64,000 bases of DNA, taken from positions 124,001 to 188,000 of the forward strand of contig CAXTRK010000001.1 in the NCBI GenBank assembly GCA_964246745.1, given 5' to 3'. Every line of letters begins with the position of its first letter. The stretch's first letter is position 1. The stretch is from Lichenicoccus sp964246745. GTDB taxonomy: Bacteria; Pseudomonadota; Alphaproteobacteria; Acetobacterales; Acetobacteraceae. The notes below the pieces were generated by a model. It ran no database searches and was not told where the DNA came from. It saw nothing but the letters and a program-made list of their open reading frames with translations. Made by a program: the position numbers and the translations under genes. Positions 24,795 through 34,521 of this stretch are shown here, in pieces.

Positions 24795-26849
24795 TTGGCG
24801 TCCGACAGATCAGCGAATGCGGCGAACGGTTCACACTCCCCTGGGAATAGGCGCCGGCGTTGGCCGATCATCCTTGCCGGCTTCCTCGTTGCGATCGCGC
24901 TTCTGATCATCTTCTGGCAATGGGACTGGTTCATTCCGCTCGTCGACGCGCGTGCCTCGGCCGCCCTGGGCCGCAAGGTGACGATCCAGCATCTGCACGT
25001 CCGTCTTGGCGGCACCACGCTGATCACCGCCGACGGCCTGCGGATCGACAATCCGAACGGCTTCGGACCCGCCGAGCCGCTCGCGACCATGGAGCACCTG
25101 AAGGTCGGCGTGCGGATCATCACGTATATCCGCCACGGCGCGATCGACCTGCCATTGATCGAGCTTGACCATCCCGTCATCAACGCGGTGGCACAGCCGG
25201 ATGGCAGCAACAACTGGTCCGGCATCGGCACCACGAACAAGACCAAGAGCGCCAGCTCGGGGCCGCCGCCAAAGCTTGGCGTGCTGCGCATCAGGGATGG
25301 GCACGTCCACGTGCTTGATCCGAAGTTCAAGACCGACATGGCGCTGCTGGTGCATACCACGGGAGAGAGGGAGGCGGATGGCGGCCAGCTTGTCGCCACC
25401 GCCAAGGGCACGTATGCCCATCAGCCGATCACCGGCCGGTTCATCGGCGGCGCCCTCCTGGCGCTCCGCGACCGCACGAAACCCTATCCGGTCGATCTGC
25501 ATGTCGCCAATGGGCCGACCCGCGTGGCGTTGACCGGAGACGTGCGCGAGCCGCTCACCTTCGGCGGCGCCAACCTCAAGCTCGTCTTTGCCGGGCCCGA
25601 CATGGCGCTGCTGCTGCCGCTGACCGGCATTCCGATCCCGCACACGCCTCCCTTCAGGGTCACCGGCAACCTCGACTACAGGAAGAGCCGGATCGTCTTC
25701 GACCACTTCCACGGCGTCGTCGGCTCCAGCGACCTCAACGGCACCATCGCCGTCGAGCCGCACGACAAGGTTCCGCACGTCGAGGCCGCGTTGTATTCGC
25801 GCAAGGTCGACCTCAACGACCTCGCTGGCTTCATCGGCGCGCCCCCTGGCGACAAGAAGGACGCGACCGCGCAGCAGAAGCGCCAGGGCAAGCAGGCGGC
25901 CAAGGGCGGCAACATCCTCCCCGACCAGAACTTCAGCATCCCCAAGCTGCGCAGCATCGACGCGCACCTCACCTACAAGGGCAACCGGATCGAGGGCCGC
26001 TACGTGCCACTCGATAACATCGTGGTCGCGCTGGACATCCACAACGGTCGGATCACGCTCCACCCGCTGGATTTCGCCGTCGGCACGGGGACCATCGAAT
26101 CCGGCTTCGATCTCGACCCGGTCGGCGACACGCTGCACACCAAGGCGCAAATCGTGTTCCGGCATGTCAATCTATCGCGCATCATGCGGGCCACGCATGC
26201 CTTCCACGGCGAGGGGCTGATCGGCGGACAGGCCGACCTCACCACGACCGGCGACTCTGTCGCGAGCATGCTTGGCAACGGCGACGGCGGCGTCACCCTG
26301 ATCCTGTCCGGCAACGGCAATATCAGCGCGCTGCTCGACGACATCGCCGGCCTGGAGTTCGGCAACGCGATCCTTTCGGCGCTTGGCCTGCCGCAGCGGG
26401 CCGATCTGCGCTGTTTCGTCGCCGACATGCCGCTCAAGGACGGCATACTGTCAATGAAGACCTTCCTGTTGCAGACCAGCGAGGCGCGTTCGATCGGCCA
26501 CGGCACCATCGACCTGCGCAACCAGACGCTGGACTACTCGCTGACCACCCGCTCGACCCATTTCAGCGTCGGTTCGCTGCCGGGGCCGATCGACGTGACC
26601 GGCAAGCTCGGCAGCCCGACCATACGGCCAGGTGCCGAGATCGTCGGGCGTGCCGGCGCCGCGATCGGGCTCGGGGTGCTGTTCGTGCCTCTGGCGATCC
26701 TGCCGACGGTGCAGTTCGGCGTCGGCAATGGCGCCTGCACCGATGCGCTGAAGGAGGCCGAGCAAGGGCCAGCCGCGCCCCAGGCCAAGCCCCCGCCCAA
26801 GCCGACCCCGGCCGCGCGTTCCCACGGCGTGCATCGTCGCCATCGCTGA
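24795..26849 (+). CDS. AsmA-family envelope protein
   Basis: A protein of about 684 residues of the AsmA/YhdP-like family. A single N-terminal transmembrane helix (about 25-42, PIILAGFLVAIALLIIFWQW) anchors a long periplasmic beta-rich region, and an AsmA_2-type C-terminal domain lies at about 480-640 (ending in GSLPGPIDVTGKLGSPTIRPG). Such proteins are thought to bridge the periplasm and move phospholipids to the outer membrane. The C-terminus is a Pro/Lys tail. No ATG fits without running into the divergent amidase gene; TTG 24795 has AGGA seven bases upstream and is the best start I see. Confidence 0.8.
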   Translation: MASDRSANAANGSHSPGNRRRRWPIILAGFLVAIALLIIFWQWDWFIPLVDARASAALGRKVTIQHLHVRLGGTTLITADGLRIDNPNGFGPAEPLATMEHLKVGVRIITYIRHGAIDLPLIELDHPVINAVAQPDGSNNWSGIGTTNKTKSASSGPPPKLGVLRIRDGHVHVLDPKFKTDMALLVHTTGEREADGGQLVATAKGTYAHQPITGRFIGGALLALRDRTKPYPVDLHVANGPTRVALTGDVREPLTFGGANLKLVFAGPDMALLLPLTGIPIPHTPPFRVTGNLDYRKSRIVFDHFHGVVGSSDLNGTIAVEPHDKVPHVEAALYSRKVDLNDLAGFIGAPPGDKKDATAQQKRQGKQAAKGGNILPDQNFSIPKLRSIDAHLTYKGNRIEGRYVPLDNIVVALDIHNGRITLHPLDFAVGTGTIESGFDLDPVGDTLHTKAQIVFRHVNLSRIMRATHAFHGEGLIGGQADLTTTGDSVASMLGNGDGGVTLILSGNGNISALLDDIAGLEFGNAILSALGLPQRADLRCFVADMPLKDGILSMKTFLLQTSEARSIGHGTIDLRNQTLDYSLTTRSTHFSVGSLPGPIDVTGKLGSPTIRPGAEIVGRAGAAIGLGVLFVPLAILPTVQFGVGNGACTDALKEAEQGPAAPQAKPPPKPTPAARSHGVHRRHR

Positions 26850-26861
26850 ACGCGATCCCGC

Positions 26862-28115
26862 TCAGGCGTAACGCGCGATCGACAGATCCTCATACTCGAT
26901 GTTCGGCCGCTTTCCCGAGATCAGATCCGCGATGAGCCGGCCGGAGCCACACGCCATGGTCCAGCCCAGCGTGCCGTGACCGGTGTTGAGCCAGAGATTG
27001 CTGTAGCGGCCGCCGGCGCCCACCACCGGCGTGCCGTCCGGCGTGTTCGGCCGCAGGCCGGTCCAGAACGTGGCGGCAGAGAGATCGCCGCCGCCGAACA
27101 GCTCGCCGAAACTCAGCTCCAGGGTCTCCCTGCGCTCGGGGCGCAATCGCCTGTCGAAACCGGTGAGTTCCGCCGTGCCGCCGACGCGGATGCGATCGCC
27201 GAGCCGGGTGATGGCGACCTTGTAGGTCTCGTCGTTGACCGTGGAGACCGGCGCGCGATCCGGGTCAGTCAGCGGAATGGTCAGCGAATAGCCCTTCACC
27301 GGATAGACCGGCAGGCTGATGCCGAGCGGCTTGAGCAGGCGCGGCGTGAAGCTGCCGGTGGCCATCAGATAGGCGTCCGCGGTGATCAGTCCACGGCTGG
27401 TCCGCACGCCGGAGATACGGTTCGCGTCGGGCACGAGGCCGTCGATCCGGGTATTGGTGGTGAAGCGGACGCCGCGCTCGGACGCAAGCTCGGCAAGCCT
27501 GCGCGTGAACAGGTGCGCATCGCCCGACTCGTCGCCGGGCAGGCGCAGGCCGCCGCGCAGCAGGCCCGTCACGCGTCCCAGCGCCGGCTCCGCGCGCACG
27601 CAGCCGGCGACGTCGAGCAACTCGTGCGGGATGCCGCTTTCCGCCAGGATGCGCATGTCCTCTGCGGCATGGTCGAGCTGCGCCTGGGTCCGGAACAACT
27701 GCACCAGCCCGCGCTGCCTGCCATCATAGTCGATGCCGGTGTCGTGGCGCAGATCGCCCAGGCAGTCGCGGCTATACTCGGCCAGGCGCAGCATGCGGCT
27801 CTTGTTGCGTTCGTAGGCGGCCTCGTTGCAGTTGCGGAGGAGCTGGATCATCCAGCGCCACATCGCCAGATCGAGCCTGGGCCGTATGACCAGCGGGCTA
27901 TGCCTGCGCAGCATCCAGCCGAGCGCCTTGCGCGGCAGGCCGGGCGCCGCCCACGGCGTCGAATAGCCGGGCGAGACCTGGCCGGCATTGGCGAAGCTGG
28001 TCTCCATCGCGCAGTGCGGCTGCCGCTCGATCAGCTCCACCTCATGGCCCAGTCCCGAGAGATACCAGGCCGAGGTCACGCCGATGACGCCGCCACCGAG
28101 AACAATCACCTTCAT
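26862..28115 (-). CDS. dadA: D-amino acid dehydrogenase
   Basis: A 417-residue FAD-dependent enzyme oxidising D-alanine and other D-amino acids to the 2-oxo acid, with electrons passed to the respiratory chain. The dinucleotide motif is VLGGGVIGVTSAWYL at the N-terminus, and ETSFANAGQVSPGYSTPWAAPG is the DadA signature. The C-terminus has GLRPNTPDGTPVVG and the NTGHGTLGWTMACGSG flavin-contact region. Length matches the family. Its ATG overlaps the alanine racemase stop by four bases, giving the known L-alanine catabolic pair in the order alr-dadA. Confidence 0.94.
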   Translation of the reverse strand: MKVIVLGGGVIGVTSAWYLSGLGHEVELIERQPHCAMETSFANAGQVSPGYSTPWAAPGLPRKALGWMLRRHSPLVIRPRLDLAMWRWMIQLLRNCNEAAYERNKSRMLRLAEYSRDCLGDLRHDTGIDYDGRQRGLVQLFRTQAQLDHAAEDMRILAESGIPHELLDVAGCVRAEPALGRVTGLLRGGLRLPGDESGDAHLFTRRLAELASERGVRFTTNTRIDGLVPDANRISGVRTSRGLITADAYLMATGSFTPRLLKPLGISLPVYPVKGYSLTIPLTDPDRAPVSTVNDETYKVAITRLGDRIRVGGTAELTGFDRRLRPERRETLELSFGELFGGGDLSAATFWTGLRPNTPDGTPVVGAGGRYSNLWLNTGHGTLGWTMACGSGRLIADLISGKRPNIEYEDLSIARYA

Positions 28116-29224
28116 GCCGGCACCTCGCCCAGATACGTGCGGTGATAACGCGCGCCGAGCGCGGTCAGAAGTTCATAGCCGATCGTGCCGGCCTCAGCCG
28201 CCGCCTCATCAAGGCTCTGGTGCGGCCCGATCAGCTCGACAGGAGTGCCGGCGGGCAATTCCGCATCGCCGATCGGCGTGATGTCCAGGCCGAGGCAATC
28301 CATCGAGACCCGGCCGACGATCGCAAGCCTCATTCCATCCAGGACAGTAGTGCGTCCGCCGCGTTCGGCCGCGCGCAGGAAGCCGTCCGCGTAGCCGACC
28401 GCGACTGTCGCAATCCGGCGCGGCGCCGGTGCGACATACCGGGCGCCGTAGCCGACGCTGGCGCCCGGCTCGATCCAGCGCGTCTGCACGATGCGGCCAA
28501 GAAGCCGGATCACCGGCCGCATCGGATTCGGGCACCCGGGCGTCGGATTGACCCCGTACAGCGCCGCACCCGGCCGCACCATCTGGAAATGGGTCTCGGG
28601 CCCATGAAAAATTCCGGATGAGGCGGCAAGGCTGGCAGGCACTCCCGGCAGCAGCCTCAGGCACTCCGCGAAGCGCGCGCGCTGCTCGACGTTGAGCGGA
28701 TGCGCCGGCGTCTCGGCGCAGCCCAGATGGCTCATCAGCAACACCAGCTTGAGGCCGAGCAGCTCGTCCGGATCGTCCGACAGGCTTCGTAGTTCGGGCA
28801 TCGAGAGGCCGAACCGGGACATGCCGGTGTCGACCTGCAGCGCCGCCGCTTGCGGCCGGCCGATGTCGCGGGACAGCGCCCGCCATTCCGTCACCTGCTG
28901 CATGCTGTTCAGCACCGGGATCAGCTCATGGCGCCGCATCTCCGCCGAGGCGCCGGGCGGCGGCCCGTTCAGCACATAGATCGCGCTTGTCCGCGACACG
29001 GCGGCCCGCAAGAGGACTCCTTCATGCAGGTGGGCGACAAAGAAATGCCCGCAGCCGGCGCGTTCCAGCCGTCGCGCCACGGCGACCGCGCCGAGCCCGT
29101 AGCCATCCGCTTTGACCACGGCCGCGCAGATCGCTGGCGTCACCCGATCCCGCAACTGCGTCCAGTTCGCGGCAATCGCATCGAGATCGATCGTGAGACT
29201 GCCGCCCGCCCACTCCGGGTTCAT
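28112..29224 (-). CDS. alr: Alanine racemase
   Basis: A 370-residue PLP enzyme interconverting L- and D-alanine. K38 in VVKADGYGLGA is the PLP lysine, and the segment VGYGARYVAP carries the catalytic tyrosine from the partner subunit. It is coupled to dadA, so it probably feeds L-alanine into oxidation (DadX role), though D-alanine supply for peptidoglycan is also possible; no second racemase is visible in the window to compare. Confidence 0.93.
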   Translation of the reverse strand: MNPEWAGGSLTIDLDAIAANWTQLRDRVTPAICAAVVKADGYGLGAVAVARRLERAGCGHFFVAHLHEGVLLRAAVSRTSAIYVLNGPPPGASAEMRRHELIPVLNSMQQVTEWRALSRDIGRPQAAALQVDTGMSRFGLSMPELRSLSDDPDELLGLKLVLLMSHLGCAETPAHPLNVEQRARFAECLRLLPGVPASLAASSGIFHGPETHFQMVRPGAALYGVNPTPGCPNPMRPVIRLLGRIVQTRWIEPGASVGYGARYVAPAPRRIATVAVGYADGFLRAAERGGRTTVLDGMRLAIVGRVSMDCLGLDITPIGDAELPAGTPVELIGPHQSLDEAAAEAGTIGYELLTALGARYHRTYLGEVPA

Positions 29225-29234
29225 GCGCCGGAAA

Positions 29235-30257
29235 TCATGAGACGGGCGCCGCCGGCACGCCCTTGCTGGTGGAATATTCGAAATGCAGCGCCGTCTCGGG
29301 ATGGATGATCGGATGGATCGCGTGCGCCGCCATCGCCGCCTCGCTGAAGCCTTGCAGGATCAATTTCAGCTTGCCCGGGTAGCTCGCCACGTCGCCGATG
29401 GCGAACACTCCCGGGCGCGACGTCTCGCAACTGCTCGGCGTCACCTGGATATGGTGACGGTCGGCCTGCAATCCCCACTGCGCGATGGCCCCCAGGTCGG
29501 TGGCAAGCCCAAAGAACGCGAGCAGATGTTCCGCCTCCAGCAGCCGTACTTCGCCGTCGAGTGTCGCCACCTCGACGCCGGCGAGCGCTCCCGCCTCGCC
29601 GCGCAGGGCATGCAACTGGTAAGGCACCACCAGTTCGATCACCTCCGCAGCGTCCGCCAGCCGCGACAGGCTCTCTGGGGCCGCCCGGAACCTTTCCCGC
29701 CGGTGCACCAGATATATCCGCGCCGCGATGTCGCGCAGTTCCAGCGCCCAGTCGACCGCGCTGTCGCCGCCGCCCGCGATCACGACCCGCGCGCCGCGGA
29801 ACGCCTCCTTGCGGCGCACATAATACTGCACGGCGCCGCTGCGCTCGTATGACTCCAGCTCCGCGAGCGGCGGCCGGTTCGGACCGAACGCGCCGGCGCC
29901 GGCGGCGATCACCACCGCGCCCGCCCGCACCAGGTCGCCACGATCGGTGCGCAGCGTGAAGGCCCCGCGCGTTCCCTCCAAGGCCTGCACGCGACGGTCG
30001 AGCAGGCGCGGCACCGCGAACGGCGCGATCTGCGCCTCGAGTGCCGCGACCAGGGCACCCCCTTCGATCGCCGGATGCGCGGGAATGTCGTAGATCGGCT
30101 TCTCGGGATACAGCGCCGCGCACTGGCCGCCGGTCTCGGACAGGCTGTCGATCAGCACGCTGCCCAGCTTGAGCATGCCGCACTCGAACGCCGCGAACAG
30201 CCCGACCGGACCCGCGCCGACAATGGCCACGTCCGTCTCGATCGTCGTGCCGCCCAT
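29235..30257 (-). CDS. Ferredoxin-NADP reductase, thioredoxin-reductase-like type
   Basis: A 340-residue FAD/NAD(P)H oxidoreductase. The FAD site is VAIVGAGPVGLFAAFECG, the NADP site is VVIAGGGDSAVDWALEL, and the C-terminal FAIGDVASYPGKLKLILQGFSEA closes the FAD domain. The GGQCAALYPEKPIYDIPA segment and the absence of a CxxC redox pair separate it from thioredoxin reductase and place it with TrxR-like ferredoxin-NADP reductases (as in Bacillus YumC). It transfers electrons between NADPH and ferredoxin or flavodoxin. ATG 30257 has GGGGAG five bases upstream; an upstream in-frame start at 30275 is less likely. It is divergent from tsaE. Confidence 0.9.
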   Translation of the reverse strand: MGGTTIETDVAIVGAGPVGLFAAFECGMLKLGSVLIDSLSETGGQCAALYPEKPIYDIPAHPAIEGGALVAALEAQIAPFAVPRLLDRRVQALEGTRGAFTLRTDRGDLVRAGAVVIAAGAGAFGPNRPPLAELESYERSGAVQYYVRRKEAFRGARVVIAGGGDSAVDWALELRDIAARIYLVHRRERFRAAPESLSRLADAAEVIELVVPYQLHALRGEAGALAGVEVATLDGEVRLLEAEHLLAFFGLATDLGAIAQWGLQADRHHIQVTPSSCETSRPGVFAIGDVASYPGKLKLILQGFSEAAMAAHAIHPIIHPETALHFEYSTSKGVPAAPVS

Positions 30258-30326
30258 ACGCGCTCCCCGCTGCAAAAAGACTCACTAGATTGTGGAGCGC
30301 CCTCGCTCTGCGGCAAGATACAGGCA

Positions 30327-30785
30327 ATGAGCCCGACGCAGCCACTCGCCTTGACCAGCCTCGACGCCACCCTGTCGCTCGGCGTTCGTCTCGCCGCCTT
30401 GCTGCGCCCGGGCGACAGCATCCTGCTCGAAGGCCCGCTCGGCGCCGGCAAGACCGCACTCGCCCGCGCCCTGCTGCGCGCCGCATCTGGGAATCCGGAG
30501 CTGGACGTGCCCAGCCCCAGCTACACGCTCGTGCAGAGCTACGAGTGCCCGGGCTTCGTCGCCTCGCACTTCGATCTCTGGCGCCTTGACGGACCCGACA
30601 GCCTGATCGAACTCGGCTGGGAAGAGGCGCGCGAGGGCGTCGTGCTTGTGGAATGGCCGGACCGCCTGGGCGCTCTGGCGCCGCCCGACTCGCTCAGGAT
30701 CGCCTTGCGGCCGGTGCCGGGCCGGCCGGAACAACGGCTGGCCACCCTGGCCGGCTGGGAACAGCGCCCTGTCGCCGACGCATGA
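30327..30785 (+). CDS. tsaE: tRNA threonylcarbamoyladenosine biosynthesis ATPase TsaE
   Basis: A 152-residue P-loop ATPase needed for the t6A modification of tRNAs that read ANN codons. Walker A is GPLGAGKTAL at about 36-45; PSPSYTLVQSY and HFDLWRL are family motifs, and the LVEWPDR motif completes it. The stop overlaps the ATG of the next gene (ATGA). In many alphaproteobacteria tsaE is followed by amgK and murU; here murU follows directly. Confidence 0.92.
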   Translation: MSPTQPLALTSLDATLSLGVRLAALLRPGDSILLEGPLGAGKTALARALLRAASGNPELDVPSPSYTLVQSYECPGFVASHFDLWRLDGPDSLIELGWEEAREGVVLVEWPDRLGALAPPDSLRIALRPVPGRPEQRLATLAGWEQRPVADA

Positions 30786-31564
30786 ACAGCCTGTTTCCGG
30801 GCCTTGCCTCGCGCATCCCGCGGCACGCCGTGCTGCTCGGCGCCGGCTGCGGGCGGCGCATGCGTCCGCTCACCGAGCGCACCGCCAAGCCGCTGCTCCC
30901 GGTCGCCGGACGGACCCTGCTCGACCACGCGCTGGACCGGCTGGCCGGCGCCGGCGTGGAGCAGGTGGTGGTCAACACCCATTGGCACGCCGACCAGATC
31001 GAGCAACGCCTGCTCGCGCGCGCGGCGCGGCGTCCCGGGCCGCCGCGCGCGATTGCCCTGCGCGAACCCGAGCTGCTGGAAACCGGCGGCGCCGTCCTGG
31101 CGGCACTCGCGGCCGGACTGCTGGACCGCGGCGCGCCGTTTTTCGTCATCAACGGCGATAGCCTCTGGCTGGATGGGCCCGTCTCGGCGCTGTCGCGGCT
31201 GAGGGCGGAGTTCGACTCCGACCGCCTCGACGTGATGCTGCTCGTCGGCCGTACCGCCTGGGCAGTCGGCGATGTCGGTCGCGGCGACTTCGCCCTCGAC
31301 GCCAACGGCCAGGCGCGCCGCCGCCTTCAGCACGAGATCGTCCCTTACGTCTATGCGGGCGTGCAAATCGTCTCGCCGCGTCTGTTCGACGGTGTCGCGG
31401 ATGGCGCCTTCAGCATGAACCTGCTGTGGGACCGCGCCATCCGCGCGCGCCGCCTGCGCGCTCTGGTGCATGACGGACCCTGGTTCCACCTCTCGCGCCC
31501 GGCCGACCTGGTCGCCGCCGAAGCCGCCCTGCGCGATCCGACCTTTGGGCCTTCGGATACGTGA
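30782..31564 (+). CDS. murU: N-acetylmuramate alpha-1-phosphate uridylyltransferase-like nucleotidyltransferase
   Basis: A 260-residue nucleotidyltransferase. The NTP-binding motif is LGAGCGRRMRPLTERTAKPLLPV near residue 18, followed by VVVNTHWHADQIE and INGDSLWLDG. It matches the MurU group that charges MurNAc-1-phosphate with UTP in peptidoglycan recycling. MurU normally needs AmgK, whose gene is missing here although the rest of the cluster (tsaE, addB, addA, trxA) is intact. Assignment rests on context as well as motif, and a mannose-1-phosphate guanylyltransferase-like role is possible. Confidence 0.8.
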   Translation: MNSLFPGLASRIPRHAVLLGAGCGRRMRPLTERTAKPLLPVAGRTLLDHALDRLAGAGVEQVVVNTHWHADQIEQRLLARAARRPGPPRAIALREPELLETGGAVLAALAAGLLDRGAPFFVINGDSLWLDGPVSALSRLRAEFDSDRLDVMLLVGRTAWAVGDVGRGDFALDANGQARRRLQHEIVPYVYAGVQIVSPRLFDGVADGAFSMNLLWDRAIRARRLRALVHDGPWFHLSRPADLVAAEAALRDPTFGPSDT

Positions 31565-34521
31565 TGCCCAATCGATTGGCGTGCATTCCCGCACAGTTTC
31601 CGTTCCTGGACACTCTGGCCACGCAGTGGCTTGACGCCCGCGACGTGGAACGCGGCGCCGGCATGATCCTGCTGCCGACGCGACGCGCGGCGCGCGCGCT
31701 GGTCGAGGCATTTCTGCGAGCCACTGGCGGCCAGGTGCTGCTGCTGCCGCGCATCGTTGCCATCGGCGCGCTTGACGAGGCGCCGCTGGCGCTGGCGGGC
31801 GCGCTCGATCTGCCGCCCGCGGTCGAGCCGGTGCGACGGCTTGCCGAGCTGTCGCGTCTGGTGCTCGCCGCCGGCGACCGGCTCGGCACGGCGCCCATCG
31901 CCGATCAGGCCTGGCGGCTGGCGCGGGCACTCGCCCACCTGCTGGACGAGGCGGCGCGCGCCGAAATCGATCTCGCGGAGCAACTGCCGACGCTGGCCGA
32001 GACTCATGCCGAGCATTGGCAGATCACGCTGCGATTCCTGCGCATCGTCACCGACGCCTGGCCAGGCTTCCTCGCCGAGAACCGGATGATGGATCCGGCC
32101 GCGCGAGGCGTCGCATTGCTGCGCGCGCAAGCACAGGTGTGGCGCGAGCAGCCGCCGCAAGCGCCGGTGTGGGCGGCGGGCTTCACCGCGGCCGATCCCT
32201 CGCTCGCGGCGCTGCTGTCGACGATCGCGCGGCTGCCGCAGGGCAGGGTGGTGTTCGCCGGCATCGATCGCGATCTCGACCGCGGCGTGTTCGAGACGCT
32301 TCCCGACAGCCATGCCCAATGCGGCGCCGCGCGTCTGCTCGCCAGCATCGGCGCCGTGCGCGAGGACGTGCCGGACTGGACCCTCTATCCGCCTGCGCCG
32401 GGAGTTCCGGCGGCACGCGCGCGGGCGCTCGGCGCCGCCTTGCTGCCGGAGCAGGCGCTCGCCGCCTGGCTTCTTGACACCCAGCCCGCCGAGCTGGCCG
32501 GGTTGTTCCGCCTGTCGCCGGCGGACGCGCAGGAGGAAGCGGCCGCGATTGCCCTGCTGCTCCGTGACGCGATCGAAACCCCCGCGCGTCGGGCCGCGCT
32601 GATCACGCCCGATCGGGCGCTGGCGGCGCGGGTCGCAGTCGAGCTGAGCCGGTTCGGCGTGATCGTTGACGACAGCGCCGGCGAGCCGCTGTCCTGCACG
32701 CCGCCCGCGGTGCTGCTGCGTCTGCTCGCGCGTGCCTGCGACGAGGCGCTGCCGCCGGTGGCGCTGCTCGCCGTGCTCAAGCACCCGCTGGCGGCCGCCG
32801 GCCGTGCGCCCGCGCAATGTCGGGCGCTGGCGCGCGTGCTCGAACGCGCCTGCCTGCGCGGCCCGGCGCCGCGTTCCGGGTTCGATGGGCTGCGTTCGGC
32901 GATGACCAACCCGCCGCAGGCGCTGGCGCGCTTCGTCGACGATCTGGAGCGGATGCTGTCGCCTCTGCTCGAGATGGCCGCCGCCGCCAAGCCGGTGTCG
33001 CTGCGGGAAGCATTGAGCGCGCTGATCCGTGCCGCCGAGGCGCTCGCCGGCACCGGCGCCGAGGACGGCTCGGAGCGTCTGTGGTCGAACGAGGATGGCA
33101 ACGCGCTCGCCGACCATCTGAGCGAGCTTCTGGCGCACCTGGACATTCTGCCGCCGCAGCCGGCGCGGGCACTCGCCGGACTGCTCGACGCCTCCCTCGA
33201 AGGTGCGGCGGTACGCAGCCGGCGGGCGCTGCGCGGACGCGAGGCCGCGGAGGAACACCCGCGTGTGTTCATCTGGGGCCTGCTGGAGGCGAGGCTGCAA
33301 TCGGTGGAGTTCGCGGTGCTGGGCGGGCTCGTCGAAGGGGTATGGCCGGCGGCGGCGGACCCTGGGCCGTGGATGAGCCGGCCGATGCGCGGAGCGGCCG
33401 GACTGCCGTCGCCGGAAGCCGCGATCGGGCAGGCGGCGGCGGATTTTCTGGCCTGCGCCTGCGCCGCCCCGGAGGTGGTGCTGTCTGCTCCGGGGCGGCG
33501 GGAGGGCGCGCCCGCGGTGCCGGCGCGCTGGCTGGTGCGCTTCGAGGCCTATCTGCGCGGGCGCGGTCAGACCCTGCCGGAACACCCCGCTTTGTCCTGG
33601 CTGCGCCGGCTTGACCAGCCGGCGGGTGCGGCGCGCGCGGCGCCGCCGCCAACGCCAAGGCCGCCGCTGGCGCTCAGGCCACGCCGGCTCAGCGTCACCG
33701 AAATCGAGACCTGGATGCGCGATCCCTACGCCATTCACGCCCGTCACGTGCTGCGCTTGCGCAAGCTGGCGCCGCTCGAGGAAGCCGCCGACGCCGCCGA
33801 TTACGGCAGCATCGTGCACGGCGCGCTGCAGGCGTTCCTGCATCGGCATGGCGCGGCGTGGCCGTCCGATGCGCGGGATCAGTTGCGCCGCGCGTTCCTC
33901 GCCGCCCTCGACCAGGCCGGCCTGCGTCCGGCGCTCGCGGCCTGGTGGCGGCCGCGTCTGCTGCGTATCGCCGATTGGGTCGCGGAGATGGAGCACGAAC
34001 GGCGGGCGTCGCGGCCGCCCGCGCAAATCGGCACCGAGATCGCCGGCAGCGCCGTGATTTCCGGCCTGCCCGGGGGCGATTTCACCCTTCGCGGCCGTGC
34101 CGACCGTATCGAGCGGCTGGACTGCGGCACGCTCGCTTTGCTCGACTACAAGACCGGCACCCTGCCGCAGGCGCGCTCGGTGCGCGAGGGCTGGTCGTCG
34201 CAGCTCGTGCTGGAGGCGGCAATGGCGCGTATCGGCGGCTTCGGCGACGCGTTCGCCGGCGAGACCACGGATCTGGCCTATTGGAGCCTGTCCGGAGGCC
34301 ATCAGCCGGGAAGGGTGCTGATCCCGGTAAAGCCCGACGAACTGTCTGGCCTGGTCGCGCAATGCTGGCAGTCGCTCGGCTCCCTGGTCGCCGCCTACGA
34401 TGACCCCGACCAGCCCTATCTGTCGCAGCCGCGTCCCGGGGCCGCGCCGCGCTTCACCGACTACGCCGAACTGGCGCGCGTCGCCGAGTGGAGTGCGGCG
34501 CGCGAGGACGGCGAGCCATGA
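31564..34521 (+). CDS. addB: Double-strand break repair protein AddB, alphaproteobacterial type
   Basis: A 985-residue subunit of the AddAB helicase-nuclease, which processes double-strand breaks for RecA and recognises Chi-like sites. The N-terminal region resembles a helicase fold without a clear Walker A, as in alphaproteobacterial AddB. The C-terminal PD-(D/E)xK nuclease domain has YGSIVHGAL around residue 750 and LLDYKTGTLP around 860. The murU stop overlaps the ATG in TGATG; a GTG at 31561 is one codon upstream. The addA start overlaps the addB stop. Confidence 0.94.
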   Translation: MPNRLACIPAQFPFLDTLATQWLDARDVERGAGMILLPTRRAARALVEAFLRATGGQVLLLPRIVAIGALDEAPLALAGALDLPPAVEPVRRLAELSRLVLAAGDRLGTAPIADQAWRLARALAHLLDEAARAEIDLAEQLPTLAETHAEHWQITLRFLRIVTDAWPGFLAENRMMDPAARGVALLRAQAQVWREQPPQAPVWAAGFTAADPSLAALLSTIARLPQGRVVFAGIDRDLDRGVFETLPDSHAQCGAARLLASIGAVREDVPDWTLYPPAPGVPAARARALGAALLPEQALAAWLLDTQPAELAGLFRLSPADAQEEAAAIALLLRDAIETPARRAALITPDRALAARVAVELSRFGVIVDDSAGEPLSCTPPAVLLRLLARACDEALPPVALLAVLKHPLAAAGRAPAQCRALARVLERACLRGPAPRSGFDGLRSAMTNPPQALARFVDDLERMLSPLLEMAAAAKPVSLREALSALIRAAEALAGTGAEDGSERLWSNEDGNALADHLSELLAHLDILPPQPARALAGLLDASLEGAAVRSRRALRGREAAEEHPRVFIWGLLEARLQSVEFAVLGGLVEGVWPAAADPGPWMSRPMRGAAGLPSPEAAIGQAAADFLACACAAPEVVLSAPGRREGAPAVPARWLVRFEAYLRGRGQTLPEHPALSWLRRLDQPAGAARAAPPPTPRPPLALRPRRLSVTEIETWMRDPYAIHARHVLRLRKLAPLEEAADAADYGSIVHGALQAFLHRHGAAWPSDARDQLRRAFLAALDQAGLRPALAAWWRPRLLRIADWVAEMEHERRASRPPAQIGTEIAGSAVISGLPGGDFTLRGRADRIERLDCGTLALLDYKTGTLPQARSVREGWSSQLVLEAAMARIGGFGDAFAGETTDLAYWSLSGGHQPGRVLIPVKPDELSGLVAQCWQSLGSLVAAYDDPDQPYLSQPRPGAAPRFTDYAELARVAEWSAAREDGEP

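Noticed and set aside
31351..34362. A minus-strand open frame of 1003 codons opposite addB and murU
   Set aside because: Low-complexity Arg/Gln/Gly-rich sequence without any known domain; AddB on the plus strand explains the region.
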